DNA from: JAXHUH01 sp034211175
GTDB lineage: Bacteria; Actinomycetota; Acidimicrobiia; Acidimicrobiales; CAIXPF01
Assembly (NCBI GenBank): GCA_034211175.1
Contig: JAXHUH010000307.1
Location: forward strand, 1 to 63,856
DNA: 63,856 nt
Direction: 5' to 3'
Shown: positions 8,443 to 17,638 of the stretch, piece by piece
Position numbering within the stretch: the stretch's first letter is position 1
Layout: every line of letters begins with the position of its first letter
The notes under the pieces: generated by a model
Database searches by the model: none
What the model was told of the DNA's origin: nothing
What the model saw: only the letters and a program-made list of their open reading frames with translations
Position numbers and translations under genes: made by a program

Positions 8443-9278
8443 CGGGCGATCGCCCTGGCCTGGCTGAGGACCACGTTGCCCTTCTGGGTCGACGCCTCGA
8501 CGACGGCACCGTCGCCGTCGCGCCACATCTTGGTGACGATCGAGTCCTGCGGCCACACCTGGTCGGCGAAGCGTCCCTCGAGGGTGCCGAAGGCGTCCAC
8601 GTCGCCGCCGAAGACCCCGGCCAGCACCGCACGACCGACGAAGCCGAACGTGCACAGGCCGTGGTTGAACGGTGCGTCGAAGCCGGCCATCTTCGCGAAC
8701 TCGGGGTCGATGTGCAGCGGGTTGCGGTCGCCGGAGAGGCGGTAGATGGCCGCCTGCTCCTTGCGGGTCTCGTGCTCGATGACGACGTCGGGCTCCCGGT
8801 CGGGGGGTTCGTTCTTGCCGCTGGTGGACGGGCCGCGCTCGCCCCCGAAACCGCCGGCGCCGCGGACGAACAGGGTGGCGGCGGCGGTGAACATCTTCCC
8901 GTCATCGTCGCGAGCCGTGCCCTCGAAGCCGAGCACGGCCGCCTTGCCCTTGTCCCAGACCTCGGTGATCCGCCCCTCGATCTCGACCTCCGCCTTCGGG
9001 GGCAGGGTGCGATGGCAGGTGATCGACTGCTCGCCGTGCAGGATCATGGCCGGGTTCACCTCGACCTCACCGAACACGCTGCCCATGGCCATGAGTCCGG
9101 GGATCACGCCGTAGGTGGGCAGGACGACCGGTCCCCGGCCCTCGTAGAGGAAGTCCAGGTCCTCGGGCGGGCGGGCGCCCACGCCGAGGGCGTAGAGCAT
9201 CACGTCCTTTTCGTTCCAGGACGCCTGGACCGGCGGGAGCTCGAGGCCGACGAGATCAGAGGAGATCGGTTGGGGCAT
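8439..9278 (-). CDS. MaoC-type enoyl-CoA hydratase 2 (double hotdog)
   Basis: The 279-residue protein matches the hydratase 2 domain of peroxisomal multifunctional enzyme type 2: an N-terminal degenerate hotdog and a C-terminal hotdog with the hydratase signature SGDRNPLHIDPEFAKMAG, whose Asp and His are the catalytic pair, followed by FNHGLCTFGF. It would hydrate trans-2-enoyl-CoA to (3R)-hydroxyacyl-CoA. The matching (3R)-dehydrogenase-type SDR is nearby at 10585-11481. The ATG at 9278 was chosen at the start of family-like sequence (MPQPISSDLVG). The gene is translationally coupled to the downstream thiolase-like gene. Confidence 0.9.
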   Translation of the reverse strand: MPQPISSDLVGLELPPVQASWNEKDVMLYALGVGARPPEDLDFLYEGRGPVVLPTYGVIPGLMAMGSVFGEVEVNPAMILHGEQSITCHRTLPPKAEVEIEGRITEVWDKGKAAVLGFEGTARDDDGKMFTAAATLFVRGAGGFGGERGPSTSGKNEPPDREPDVVIEHETRKEQAAIYRLSGDRNPLHIDPEFAKMAGFDAPFNHGLCTFGFVGRAVLAGVFGGDVDAFGTLEGRFADQVWPQDSIVTKMWRDGDGAVVEASTQKGNVVLSQARAIAR

Positions 9279-9345
9279 GTCCACGAGTCTGGCGATGCAG
9301 CCGCTGACGTGCAAGACACTCGAACGGCGGTGTATCACGCTGGCG

Positions 9346-10555
9346 TCAGTTGACCCCGGCGAGCACGATGCCGGCCTGGAGCAGGCCGACGGCGCCGCCG
9401 AGGGCACCGCCGATGAGCACGAGGATGATCTCGTCCTCTTCGAAGATGCCTCGCAGCATCCGCTCGAACTGGTGCTTGTCGAGCAGCGAGAGCCGTTCCT
9501 CGATCAGCTCGTCGAGCCGCAAGCTGTGGGAGAGGTGCTGCTCGACGACCGGCCGCGCCAGCGTCAGCAGGTCGCCGAGGCGCTGGGTGAGTACGAAGGT
9601 CACCTTGTCCAGCTGCTCCTCGGTCGGCTCGGTGCCGGCGAGCATCGCGAGCATCGGGCGAAAGGAATCCAGTTGGCCTCGGGCCGTGGCCACCAGCTCA
9701 CCGGTCAGCTCGCCGGCTGCCGGGTTGGCGGCGACGTGGTCGATCAGGTTCGCCGGCGTGAGCACCTCGCCGGCGGCGATGCGGCCGTAGTCGTGAGCGA
9801 TCTCGGCCTGGCGCTTCGGGAACATGCCCTGGTAGGTCACCAACCCGAGGTACCGGCGCGGCTCGAGGGGCCGGAAGATCATCTGGATCGCCAGCCAGTT
9901 CGTCCCCAGGCCGACGAGCACGCCGACGATCGGCATCGTCCACCACTGGGAGAACGCCCCGTACACGACCGCCTGGACGAGGCCGACGAGGAAGCCGAAG
10001 ACGCCGCCGTACAGCTCGATGAACCGCAGCTCCCGGCGACCGACCTCCTGAGCCACGCGGGCGAGGCGGTCGGCGTTGGGGCCGCTCAGCTCCTCGACGA
10101 CCAGGCGGTCCATGTCGATCAGGGCCTCCGTGCTCGCCCATGGCCACGATCGCCTCGCCCACGCGCTGCTCGACCTGCCCGAGGATCATCGCCCGGACCT
10201 GCTCGCGGGCCTCCGGTGCCATGTCGGCCCAGGTGCCCGGGCTGACCACGTCCAGCGCCTCGCCGAGCATGGCGTCGATCTCTCCCGGATGGGCGGCCAC
10301 CAGCTGCTGCACGAGACCGTGGGCGTCGAGGCGCTCGACCAGGTCCTCGGGGCTGAGGACGTGCCCGGTGGTGGTGGCGATCTCGGCGGCGAACTTCGGG
10401 GCCAGCCGGTACACGATGCCCTGCCACTTGAGCGGTCCCACGCCCCAGGGCTCGCGAGGGTGGAACACCATCTTCACCGCCGTCCAGTTGGTGATGTACC
10501 CGATGAACGCCGTGATCAGCGGGACGGTGACGAGCAGAACCAATGTGTTCTCCAT
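9346..10555 (-). pseudogene. DUF445-family membrane protein, single-base frameshift
   Basis: Two overlapping frames join to one DUF445 protein of about 402 residues. Residues 1-143 (MENTLVLLVTVPL...) lie in one frame from 10555, and the rest, from ALIDMDRLVVEEL, in the next frame, ending at 9346. One extra G within 10123-10135 explains the break. The family has an N-terminal helix, a conserved TNW(T/L)A motif occurring twice (TNWTAVKMVFHP and TNWLAIQMIFRP), a helical middle and a C-terminal glycine-rich membrane helix. Its biochemical role is unknown. GGAGG lies about 11 bases before the start. Either a sequencing error or a recent mutation is possible. Confidence 0.8.
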
Positions 10556-10584
10556 GGCGGCGGCCTCCGAGGAGCGGCGAGGTG

Positions 10585-11481
10585 TCAGGTGCTGGCGACG
10601 TTGAGCAGCTGACCGAGCTCCTCGTTGGCGCTGTCGGGGACGATGAGGTCGTCGACCGACGCGATCGTGTCCCAGTTGTCGTGCACCTGCTCGGGGGTCA
10701 GATCCTTGGAGTAGTAGCCGAGCGGTTCGGCCACCACGACCCGGCTGACCCGGCCGCCGGCGACGGAGAGGATCTGCCCGGTGACGTCGCACTGGTCCGA
10801 CGCCAGGTACACCACCACCGGCGACACCAGCTCCGGGTCCAGGGCGTCGGCCATGGGGCCGAGCAGCTCCTCGGTCATGCGGGTGCGGGCCCCGGGCGCG
10901 ATCACGTTGGCGAGGATGTTGCGCTTGCGTCCCTCCTGGGCGAGGGCCTTGGTGAAGCCGACCAGGCCCATCTTGGCCGCCCCGTAGTTGGTCTGCCCGA
11001 AGTTGCCGAACAACCCCGCTGCGGAGGTGGTGTTGATCACCCGGCCGTAGCCCTGCTCGCGCATCAGCTTCCACGCCGGCAGGGTCACCCAGAACGCCCC
11101 GTACAGGTGGACCTGGATCACCGGGTCGAGCAGCTCGGGGGTGAGGTTGTGGAAGGCCTTGTCGCGCAGGATGCCGGCGTTGTTGACGACGATGTCGACC
11201 CGCCCGAACGCGTCGAGCGCCGTCTGGACGATCGCCTCCCCGCCCTCCTGGCTGGCCACGGAGCTCGTGTCGGCGACCGCCTCGCCGCCAGCGTCGTTGA
11301 TCTCGTCGGCCACCTGCTGGGCCGGCCCGGCATCGGAGCCGCTGCCGTCGACCGCACCGCCCAGGTCGTTGACCACGACGCGGGCACCTCGCGAGGCGAG
11401 CTCGAGGGCGTGCTTGCGGCCGAGGCCGTGGCCGGCGCCGGTCACGATCGCTACCTGTCCGTCGAAACCGATGTCGGTCAT
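10585..11481 (-). CDS. Short-chain dehydrogenase, MFE-2 (3R)-hydroxyacyl-CoA dehydrogenase type
   Basis: The 298-residue protein has the Rossmann motif TGAGHGLG near residue 13, NNAG, catalytic Ser and the YGAAK active-site pair. The signature GRKHALELASRGARVVVNDL and the long C-terminal tail are those of the dehydrogenase part of multifunctional enzyme type 2. It would oxidise (3R)-hydroxyacyl-CoA with NAD+ in beta-oxidation of branched or sterol side chains, pairing with the hydratase 2 at 8439-9278. The ATG at 11481 has GGGAAGGA just upstream. It is divergent from an acyl-CoA dehydrogenase gene. Confidence 0.88.
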   Translation of the reverse strand: MTDIGFDGQVAIVTGAGHGLGRKHALELASRGARVVVNDLGGAVDGSGSDAGPAQQVADEINDAGGEAVADTSSVASQEGGEAIVQTALDAFGRVDIVVNNAGILRDKAFHNLTPELLDPVIQVHLYGAFWVTLPAWKLMREQGYGRVINTTSAAGLFGNFGQTNYGAAKMGLVGFTKALAQEGRKRNILANVIAPGARTRMTEELLGPMADALDPELVSPVVVYLASDQCDVTGQILSVAGGRVSRVVVAEPLGYYSKDLTPEQVHDNWDTIASVDDLIVPDSANEELGQLLNVAST

Positions 11482-11600
11482 CTGATCCTTCCCGCCGAGG
11501 ACGATCCCCGGCACATGTGACAGCAGGGATCATATGTCCTACCGTTGCGCTGACCTGAACCCGACCGTCAGGCGGGGACCAGCCCCTTCGAGGAGGACCG
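11482..11600. promoter_or_regulatory. Divergent promoter region between SDR and acyl-CoA dehydrogenase genes
   Basis: The 119-base space must serve both directions. It contains ATGTCCTAC at 11534-11542, whose reverse complement GTAGGACAT also lies in the ferredoxin-operon promoter at 26079-26087. This suggests a shared operator. GAGGAGG near 11588 is the ribosome site of the plus-strand gene. Exact -35/-10 boxes could not be fixed. Confidence 0.4.
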
Positions 11601-12863
11601 ATGACGACGACGACGGCGACGAGCGTGCGAGAAGAGGCGGAGTCGTGGTTCCGGGAGCACTGGGACCCGGAGCTGCCGCTCGGGCACTGGTGGGAGCGGT
11701 TGGCCGACGGTGGCTGGGGGTTCCCCACCTGGCCCGAGCGCTGGTTCGGTCGAGGCCTGTCGAGCGACGAGGCCAAGCAGGTCGACGCCGCCCGTGCGGC
11801 CGTCGGTGCCGTCGGCCCGCCGAGCGGCATCGGCGTGATGATGGCCGGGCCCACCATCGTCGACCACGGCACCGAGGAGCAGTGCCAGCGCTTCCTGCCC
11901 AACATGGTCACCGGCAAGGAGATCTGGTGCCAGCTGTTCTCCGAGCCCGGTGCCGGCTCCGACCTGGCCGGGCTCCAGACCCGGGCCGAGCGCGACGGCG
12001 ACGAGTGGATCGTCAACGGCCAGAAGGTGTGGACGTCGGGGGCGCAGTACTCCAAGTGGGGCATCCTCATCGCCCGGACCGACCCCGACGTGCCCAAGCA
12101 CGAAGGGGTCACCTACTTCGTCATCGACATGGACCAACCCGGCGTCGAGGTGCGGCCGCTCAAGGAGATGACGGGCGGGGCCACGTTCAACGAGGTGTTC
12201 CTCACCGATGCCCGCGTCCCACACGACAACGTCATCGGTGACGTGAACCGGGGTTGGGGTGTGGCGGTGACCACGCTGGCGCACGAGCGGAACTCCCTCG
12301 GGGCCTCGGGCATGGGCGGAGCGGGTGGTGCCATGATCGGCCGCAACGACCTCGCGCGCCCCGCCGGCCAGCGCAGCCGGGGCGGCGGCGAGATGGCCGG
12401 CTTGGCCGCGGCCTTCGGTGGCGGCGGCGCCATGATCAAGGACCTCCCGGCGCTCGTCGGCCGCGCCGACGACCGGGTGCTGCGAGACAAGGTGATGCGG
12501 ATCTACACCCTCATGGAGATCGCCCGGTTCACGAGCCTGCGTGTACAGGCGGCCAAGGCCGCAGGCCGCGGCCCGGGCCCCGAGGTCTCCACCGGAAAGC
12601 TCCTCGCCTCCGAGCTTGTCCGCCAGCTGCGCGACGTCGGCCTGGAGGCGCTCGGCGCCCACGGCCAGCTCATGGGCGAGGACACGCCGCTGGGAGGCAT
12701 GTTGCAGCAGCTGGCGCTGTTCAGCCCGGCCATCTCCATCGCCGGCGGGTCCGACCAGATCCAGCGCAACATCATCGGCGAGCGGGTGCTCGGCCTGCCC
12801 GGCGAACCTCGGGTCGACAAGGGAGTCCCGTTCTCGGAGCTGAAGGTGGGCACTCAGCGATGA
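11601..12863 (+). CDS. Acyl-CoA dehydrogenase
   Basis: The 420-residue protein is a full-length FAD-dependent acyl-CoA dehydrogenase, introducing an alpha-beta double bond into an acyl-CoA. It shows WCQLFSEPGAGSDLA, NGQKVWTSGAQYSKWGILIART, the MTGGATFNEVFLTDARVP segment and the C-terminal SIAGGSDQIQRNIIGERVLGLP that closes the FAD site. A glycine-rich insert lies at about 230-275. GAGGAGG precedes the ATG. It opens an operon of four overlapping genes (hydrolase, DUF35, thiolase-like protein), all apparently serving one degradation step series. It resembles the FadE subunits that form heteromeric sterol-side-chain dehydrogenases, but no partner is adjacent. Confidence 0.92.
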   Translation: MTTTTATSVREEAESWFREHWDPELPLGHWWERLADGGWGFPTWPERWFGRGLSSDEAKQVDAARAAVGAVGPPSGIGVMMAGPTIVDHGTEEQCQRFLPNMVTGKEIWCQLFSEPGAGSDLAGLQTRAERDGDEWIVNGQKVWTSGAQYSKWGILIARTDPDVPKHEGVTYFVIDMDQPGVEVRPLKEMTGGATFNEVFLTDARVPHDNVIGDVNRGWGVAVTTLAHERNSLGASGMGGAGGAMIGRNDLARPAGQRSRGGGEMAGLAAAFGGGGAMIKDLPALVGRADDRVLRDKVMRIYTLMEIARFTSLRVQAAKAAGRGPGPEVSTGKLLASELVRQLRDVGLEALGAHGQLMGEDTPLGGMLQQLALFSPAISIAGGSDQIQRNIIGERVLGLPGEPRVDKGVPFSELKVGTQR

Positions 12864-13735
12864 GCCCCAAGAGCGGCGACGTGCTGCGCATCCCCACCTC
12901 GTCCGGCGTCGTCCTCACCGCCGAGCGCTTCGGTGTCAGCAGCGACCGCCCACCCGTCCTGCTGCTCCACGGCGGCGGCCAGACCCGTCACAGCTGGGCC
13001 GGTACCGCCCAGCGCCTGGCGGCCCGGGGTCACGAGGCCTGGACGCTGGACCTGCGCGGCCACGGCGACTCCGACTGGGCAGCCGACGGCGACTACACCA
13101 CCGAGGCCATGGTCGAGGATCTCGACGCCGTGTGCCCGGCCATGGGAGGGCCACCCGTCGTGGTCGGTGCCTCCATGGGCGGTATGGTCGGCCTCGTGAG
13201 CGAGGGGTCGATGCGGCCCGGCCGGTTCCGTGCGCTGGTGCTGGTCGACATCGCCACTCAGCTCGAGGAGTCCGGCGTCGATCGCATCGTGTCGTTCATG
13301 ACCGCCGCACCCGACGGCTTCGCCTCCCTGGAGGAGGCCGCCGACGCCATCGCCGCCTACCGCCCGAACCGGCCCCGTCCCGCCAACCTCGACGGCCTGA
13401 GGAAGAACCTCCGCCAAGGCGAGGACGGCCGCTGGCGCTGGCACTGGGACCCGGCGTTCCTGTCCGGCAAGACCCGTGGCGACCGGCGTGATCCGCTGGC
13501 CCTCGGCGACGCGGCCCGGGCGCTGCGCCTCCCGGTCCTGCTTGTGCGGGGCCGCATGTCGGACATGTTGAGCCTCGACGGCGTGGCGACGTTCCTCGAG
13601 CAGTGCCCGCACGCCGAGTTCGTCGACATCGCCGAGGCCGGCCACATGGTGGTGGGCGACCGCAACGACGCGTTCACCGACGCGGTCGTCGACTTCATCG
13701 ACGGCCTGGTCGACGACGAGGAGATGGCCAGCTGA
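12860..13735 (+). CDS. Alpha/beta hydrolase
   Basis: The 291-residue protein has the alpha/beta-hydrolase fold: oxyanion motif LLLHGGGQTRHSW near residue 32, DLRGHGDS, nucleophile elbow VVGASMGGM (Ser near residue 99) and a C-terminal His in EAGHMVVGD. It probably hydrolyses an ester, thioester or C-C bond of a pathway intermediate. Its ATG overlaps the upstream dehydrogenase stop (ATGA), and its stop overlaps the DUF35 start by one base, so it is translated with its neighbours. Confidence 0.88.
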   Translation: MSPKSGDVLRIPTSSGVVLTAERFGVSSDRPPVLLLHGGGQTRHSWAGTAQRLAARGHEAWTLDLRGHGDSDWAADGDYTTEAMVEDLDAVCPAMGGPPVVVGASMGGMVGLVSEGSMRPGRFRALVLVDIATQLEESGVDRIVSFMTAAPDGFASLEEAADAIAAYRPNRPRPANLDGLRKNLRQGEDGRWRWHWDPAFLSGKTRGDRRDPLALGDAARALRLPVLLVRGRMSDMLSLDGVATFLEQCPHAEFVDIAEAGHMVVGDRNDAFTDAVVDFIDGLVDDEEMAS

Positions 13736-14142
13736 TGATCGCCACGGATCCCCACCTCTTCCGCCTACCGCGCCCAGGCGAGGACCGCCCCCGCCTGCTG
13801 GGCTCGTACGCGCCGGAGTCCGGCCTGCACTTCTGGCCGCGCCGGCGGCGCTGCCCGGTGACACGCACCCCGGTCCGGGATGTCGAGCTCGGCCCGCTCG
13901 GGACCCTGTACGCGTGGACGTTCCTCTCCGTGCCACGCATGGGCAAGGTGTCCTTCGGAGAGACCGGCGGCTACGGGGTCGGCCAGGTCGACCTGCCCGA
14001 GGGCGTGCGCATCCAGGCGCCGCTGATGGGCGCCCAGAGCGACTGGTCCATCGGCGACGAGATGGCCCTCACGTTGTTCCCCGTCGGGGCGGACGACGAG
14101 GGCAACGAGCTCGTGACCTTCCGCTTCGAGGTGGTCGGATGA
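13735..14142 (+). CDS. DUF35 OB-fold protein (partner of thiolase-like protein), zinc ribbon degenerate
   Basis: This 135-residue protein has the size and OB-fold tail (LYAWTFLSVPRM..., GALMTLFPV-like strands) of DUF35 proteins, which form heteromeric enzymes with thiolase-fold partners. The usual N-terminal rubredoxin-like zinc ribbon with four Cys is not present: only one Cys is seen, in RRRRCPV. It overlaps both neighbours (TGATG before, ATGA after), so it is made with the thiolase-like protein downstream. Known pairs include the steroid aldolase Ltp2-ChsH2(DUF35); the same role here is inference. Confidence 0.72.
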   Translation: MIATDPHLFRLPRPGEDRPRLLGSYAPESGLHFWPRRRRCPVTRTPVRDVELGPLGTLYAWTFLSVPRMGKVSFGETGGYGVGQVDLPEGVRIQAPLMGAQSDWSIGDEMALTLFPVGADDEGNELVTFRFEVVG

Positions 14143-15290
14143 GCCTCGGTCTGGGCCGGGACGTCTACGTGGTCGGCGTCGGCATGCACCAGTTCGGCAA
14201 CGACGGCGTGGCGGTCGAAGACATGGCGTACACGGCGGGCACCGCTGCGCTCGATGACGCCGGTCTCGACTTCCCGGAGGTCGGCGCGCTGTACAACGGC
14301 TACATCGGCGGTGGCATCACCACTGGCGTGCACGTGGCCAAGGACCTCGGCCTCACCGGCCTGCCCGTCACTCACGTGGAGAACGCGTCCGCCACCGGAT
14401 CCTGCGCCTTCGGCGAAGCCGTGCACGCGGTGGCCGGAGGCCGGGTCGACGTGGCCATTGCCCTCGGCTTCGATGACATGAACCGCATGGGCGGGCTCGG
14501 CAGGAGCCGCCGCCGGGCGATCGGCGCCGAGGACGTCATGCTGCCGGCGGCGTTCTTCGCCATGTGGGCGACCCGGCGGATGCACGAGGTGGGCACCAGC
14601 GTCGAGACGTTCGCCGCCATTGCCGCCAAGAACTGGAACCACGCCCGAGAGAATCCCATGGCGCAGCGGCGGGCCGACCACGAGGTCACCGTGGAGGAGG
14701 TCCTCGATTCGACGATGATCTCGTATCCGCACACCTCGAAGATGGCTTGCGCCGCCGGAGGAGGTGCGGCGGCGGCGATCGTGGCCACCGAGGAGGTGGC
14801 CCGGCGCCTCGGCGGACCGCTGGTCGAGGTGCTGGCCTCCCAGCAGCGCTCCGAGACCTACACCGACGGCCACGTCTTCCTCGGCGCGGTGATCGGACCG
14901 TCGCAGATGACCCGGGACACGGCGGCGGCCGCCTACGAGCAGGCCGGCGTCGGCCCCACCGACCTGGACCTGGTGCAGGTCCACGACGCCTTCCCGGTGG
15001 AGGAGCTGGTGTACTACGAGTTGCTCGGCATCTGCGCCGACGGGGAGGGCGACAAGCTCGTGGCCACGGGTGAGACGTCACTCGGCGGCCGCATCCCGTT
15101 CAGCACCGACGGCGGCCTCACCGCCCGCGGCCACCCTGGAGGCCCGACCGGACTGGCCCAGATCCACGAGACCGTCCTTCAGCTCCGAGGCGGCGCGGGG
15201 TCCCGGCAGGTCGAGGGCGCCCGCACGGGTCTGTGCCACATGGCCGGCGCCGGCTCGGTGTGCGTGGTCCATATCCTCCAGCGCTGTTGA
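14139..15290 (+). CDS. Thiolase-like (lipid-transfer family) protein with Ser at the nucleophile position
   Basis: The 383-residue protein has the SCP-x/Ltp thiolase fold. The motif that carries the nucleophilic Cys in thiolases reads NASATGSCAF, so aligned position 17 before the helix-ending Gly is Ser. The C-terminal motifs VHDAFPVEELVYYE and GHPGGPTG are family-like. Ltp proteins lacking the Cys can act as retro-aldolases with a DUF35 subunit, and a DUF35 gene overlaps this start (ATGA). It closes the operon begun at 11601. A promoter for the next gene follows directly. Confidence 0.85.
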   Translation: MSLGLGRDVYVVGVGMHQFGNDGVAVEDMAYTAGTAALDDAGLDFPEVGALYNGYIGGGITTGVHVAKDLGLTGLPVTHVENASATGSCAFGEAVHAVAGGRVDVAIALGFDDMNRMGGLGRSRRRAIGAEDVMLPAAFFAMWATRRMHEVGTSVETFAAIAAKNWNHARENPMAQRRADHEVTVEEVLDSTMISYPHTSKMACAAGGGAAAAIVATEEVARRLGGPLVEVLASQQRSETYTDGHVFLGAVIGPSQMTRDTAAAAYEQAGVGPTDLDLVQVHDAFPVEELVYYELLGICADGEGDKLVATGETSLGGRIPFSTDGGLTARGHPGGPTGLAQIHETVLQLRGGAGSRQVEGARTGLCHMAGAGSVCVVHILQRC

Positions 15291-15306
15291 ACGCGAGCTG
15301 TCCAGG

Positions 15307-15341
15307 TTGCCAGCTATGAGACACAGAGCGTACTATGTGTC
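15307..15341 (+). promoter_or_regulatory. Sigma-70-like promoter with overlapping palindrome
   Basis: TTGCCA at 15307-15312 and TACTAT at 15331-15336 are spaced by 18 bases. An inverted repeat GACACA (15320-15325) and TGTGTC (15336-15341) overlaps the -10 box and could be a repressor operator. The gene that follows starts at 15372 behind GAAAGGA. Confidence 0.55.
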
Positions 15342-15371
15342 GGAACGTACGAACCCGAAAGGAAGCCTGAC

Positions 15372-15775
15372 ATGGCGAGCTACCGCGACCTCATCGGCCG
15401 CGAGAAGGTCAACGACCTCGAGGAGATTCTCGGGATCTCCAATCGGGACATCGAAGGCTCGATCCACGCCGTGCGCGACAACGCCGATGCGCTGTTCACC
15501 TGGAACTACGACAAGGGCGAGCGGCCGGCGCTGAACAAGCTTTACGAGAAGGCCAAGACCTCGCAGTGGAACGGCGAGACCGACTTGCCGTGGCACCTCG
15601 ACGTCGATCAGGAGAAGCTCGCCGAGATGCAGGCGGCCCAGTTCGGCTGGACGTGAACGACGGTTGGCTCCGGCAGCGGTTCACCGAGCTCGGGGTGATC
15701 CAGTTCGAGGACATGGCCGACACCGGCGAGGAGTACGAGGCGTTCGCGCTTCCCGATGGCGCCGCCGCCAGCTGA
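15372..15775 (+). pseudogene. Ferritin-like protein remnant (N- and C-terminal ends, internal deletion)
   Basis: The first 94 residues (MASYRDLIGREKVNDLEEIL... to ...AAQFGWT) look like the N-terminus of a ferritin-like, AurF-type putative diiron protein of several hundred residues; KLYEKAKTSQWNGETDLPWH is a typical stretch of such proteins. The frame then stops at 15656. The next frame carries about 40 residues (LDVNDGWLRQRFTELG...) ending at 15775, which may be its C-terminus. The middle, with all metal ligands, is missing. The intact upstream promoter suggests a once expressed gene. The family call is from memory of sequence style and is moderate. Confidence 0.5.
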
Positions 15776-15796
15776 CGATCCCCCACCATGCGCGAT

Positions 15797-15833
15797 GCGA
15801 CGAGGTCCCGGCCGCCGGCCGGGACCTCGTCGC
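15797..15833. terminator. Perfect 17-bp hairpin terminator
   Basis: GCGACGAGGTCCCGGCC and its exact reverse complement are separated by a 3-base loop. It lies between the ferritin-like remnant and the aldehyde dehydrogenase start at 15848. Confidence 0.8.
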
Positions 15834-15847
15834 GACGGGAGGAGACC

Positions 15848-17369
15848 ATGACCATCACCACCAGTGCCGGCACCACCGACGAGGCCGACCCGCGTCCTCG
15901 GATTGAGTCCACCAACCCGCGTGACGGGAGCGTGGTCGGCTCGGTTCCCGTCCACGACGAGGCCGATGTGTCTGTCGCCGTCGAGCGGGCGCGTCAGCAC
16001 CAGGCGGCCTGGGGTGGGCGTTCGCCCGCCGAGCGGGCCGCGCACCTGCGCCGGGTCCGGGCCGGCTTCGCCGTCCGCTCGGAGCAACTGGCCGAGGTGA
16101 TCGCCGCGGAGACCGGCAAGCCCGACTTCGACGCCATGGCGGAGGTGCTGTCGTGCGCGGTCCTGCTCACCCACGTCGCCCGGCGGGCACCGAAGGTGCT
16201 CGTTCCGGAACGGGTGTCGCCGTTCCCGCTGTACGTCAAGCGGGCCGAGATCCGTTCGGTGCCCTTCGGCGTGGTCGGCGTGATCAGCCCGTGGAACTAC
16301 CCGGCGTTCGTACCGGTGCAGGCGCTGTCCAGTGCCCTGGCCGCCGGCAACACGGTGGTCCTCAAGCCGTCCGAGCAACACGCCCCTCACGGGCGTGTTG
16401 CTTGCCGAGATCATCAACGACGCCGGCGTGCCCCTCGTCGAGGTCGTCACCGGCGACGGCTCCACCGGTGCTGCCCTCGCCGGCAGCTCCGTGGACAAGA
16501 TCGCCTTCACCGGCAGCCCGGGCACCGCGCGGCGCATTCTCGCCACGGCCGCTGCCAATCTCACCCCCACGGTCATGGAGCTGGGCGGCAAGGACGCCAT
16601 GATCGTCTGCGACGACGCCGACGTGGAGGCCGCGGCCCGCACCGCGGTGGCCGGCTGCTTCGCCAACGCCGGCCAGACCTGCATCGCCGTCGAGCGGGTG
16701 CTCGTGACCCCCGGCAACCACGCCGCCTTCCGCGACGCCGCGGTCGAGGCAGGCCGCCGCCTGGCCGTCGGCCCCGACAGCGACGTCGGCGCCATCACCC
16801 AGCCCGCTCAGCTCGACGTGGTCGAGCAGCGCCTCCGCGACGCGGTGGCCGCCGGCGCCCAGGTGGTCCTCGGCGGGCGCCGCCGCGACGACCTCGGGGC
16901 GAGCTTCTTCGAGCCGACCATCGTCGACGGGGTCGCCCCCGACATGGCCCTGGCCGGGGACGAGACCTTCGGCCCGGTGCTGTCGATCCTGCCGGTCGCA
17001 GACGTGGACGAGGCGGTGCAGGTCGCCAACGACTGCGACTACGGCCTGGCCGGCAGCGTCTTCGGCCGCGACCGGCGCACCGTCGAGGACGTCGTGGACC
17101 GGTTCTCCACCGGGGCGGTCACGGTCAACGATGCGCTGGTCGCCGCCCTGCTCCCCGGCCTGCCCTTCGGCGGCGTCCGCTCCAGCGGGTTCGGTCGCCT
17201 CCACGGCGACGCCGGGATCCGCGAGTTCAGCGTGCCCAAGGCGGTCGCCACGAGTCGCTTGCACCGTCTGCCGGGAGTCGCTGCGTCGATGTTCGGGCCG
17301 GTCCGACCCACCGCGTCACACATTTCGACGGCGTTGCGGGTGCTGTGGGGGCGCGACAGGCGTCCCTGA
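15848..17369 (+). pseudogene. Aldehyde dehydrogenase, frameshifted at a hairpin
   Basis: Two frames together give a full ALDH of about 506 residues. The first frame runs from the ATG at 15848 through VISPWNYPAF to VLKPSE; the second runs from NTPLTGVLLAEI through MELGGKD (general base), NAGQTCIAV (Cys about 278) and FGGVRSSGFGR to 17369. One extra C at about 16376 explains the shift. It sits at the first base of a perfect 10-bp hairpin (16376-16400), a place where both replication and sequencing slip. The C-terminal extension suggests a fatty-aldehyde-type enzyme. GGGAGGAG precedes the start. Confidence 0.8.
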
Positions 17370-17406
17370 CCGTTCGTCGTCTTTTCTTCCTCGCATTGAG
17401 GTTTTT

Positions 17407-17430
17407 GGGACGATTGGCAGGAATCGTCCC
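17407..17430. promoter_or_regulatory. Inverted repeat upstream of the Liv cluster
   Basis: GGGACGATT and AATCGTCCC form a perfect 9-bp palindrome with a 6-base centre, 38 bases after the aldehyde dehydrogenase stop and 73 bases before the permease start. It may be a terminator for the former or an operator for the latter. Confidence 0.45.
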
Positions 17431-17502
17431 ACGGGACGCCGAACACCAATGTGACAGAGACCAAGTGGTGTCTCGCCAATCGCCACGCTCCGGGGGGACG
17501 CG

Positions 17503-17638
17503 ATGGTCGGATTTCTCGATCTCGACGCAGTGATCATCGGCGTGGTCACCGGTGGCGGCTACGCGCTGCTGGCCGTGAGCATCACGCTGATGTACCGCTC
17601 GACCGGTTTCCTGTCGTTCGCCCACGCCGCGTTCGCAA
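17503..17638 (+). pseudogene. livH: LivH-type permease, N-terminal fragment before the IS481 insertion
   Basis: Forty-five residues (MVGFLDLDAVIIGVVTGGG... to ...SFAHAAFA) form the first membrane helix and the start of the second of a branched-chain amino-acid type ABC permease. The frame then enters the IS481 element. Removing 17639-19001 (IS plus one 16-bp target copy) joins codon 46 exactly in frame with the downstream part. The restored protein would be about 667 residues. GGGGGGAC precedes the start. Confidence 0.9.
17623..17638. repeat. Left copy of 16-bp target-site duplication
   Basis: CACGCCGCGTTCGCAA, identical to 18986-19001, directly flanks the IS481 element. Confidence 0.95.

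Noticed and set aside
15788..15847. An upstream ATG extension of the aldehyde dehydrogenase
   Set aside because: It runs through the perfect hairpin terminator at 15797-15833 and encodes no family-like residues.
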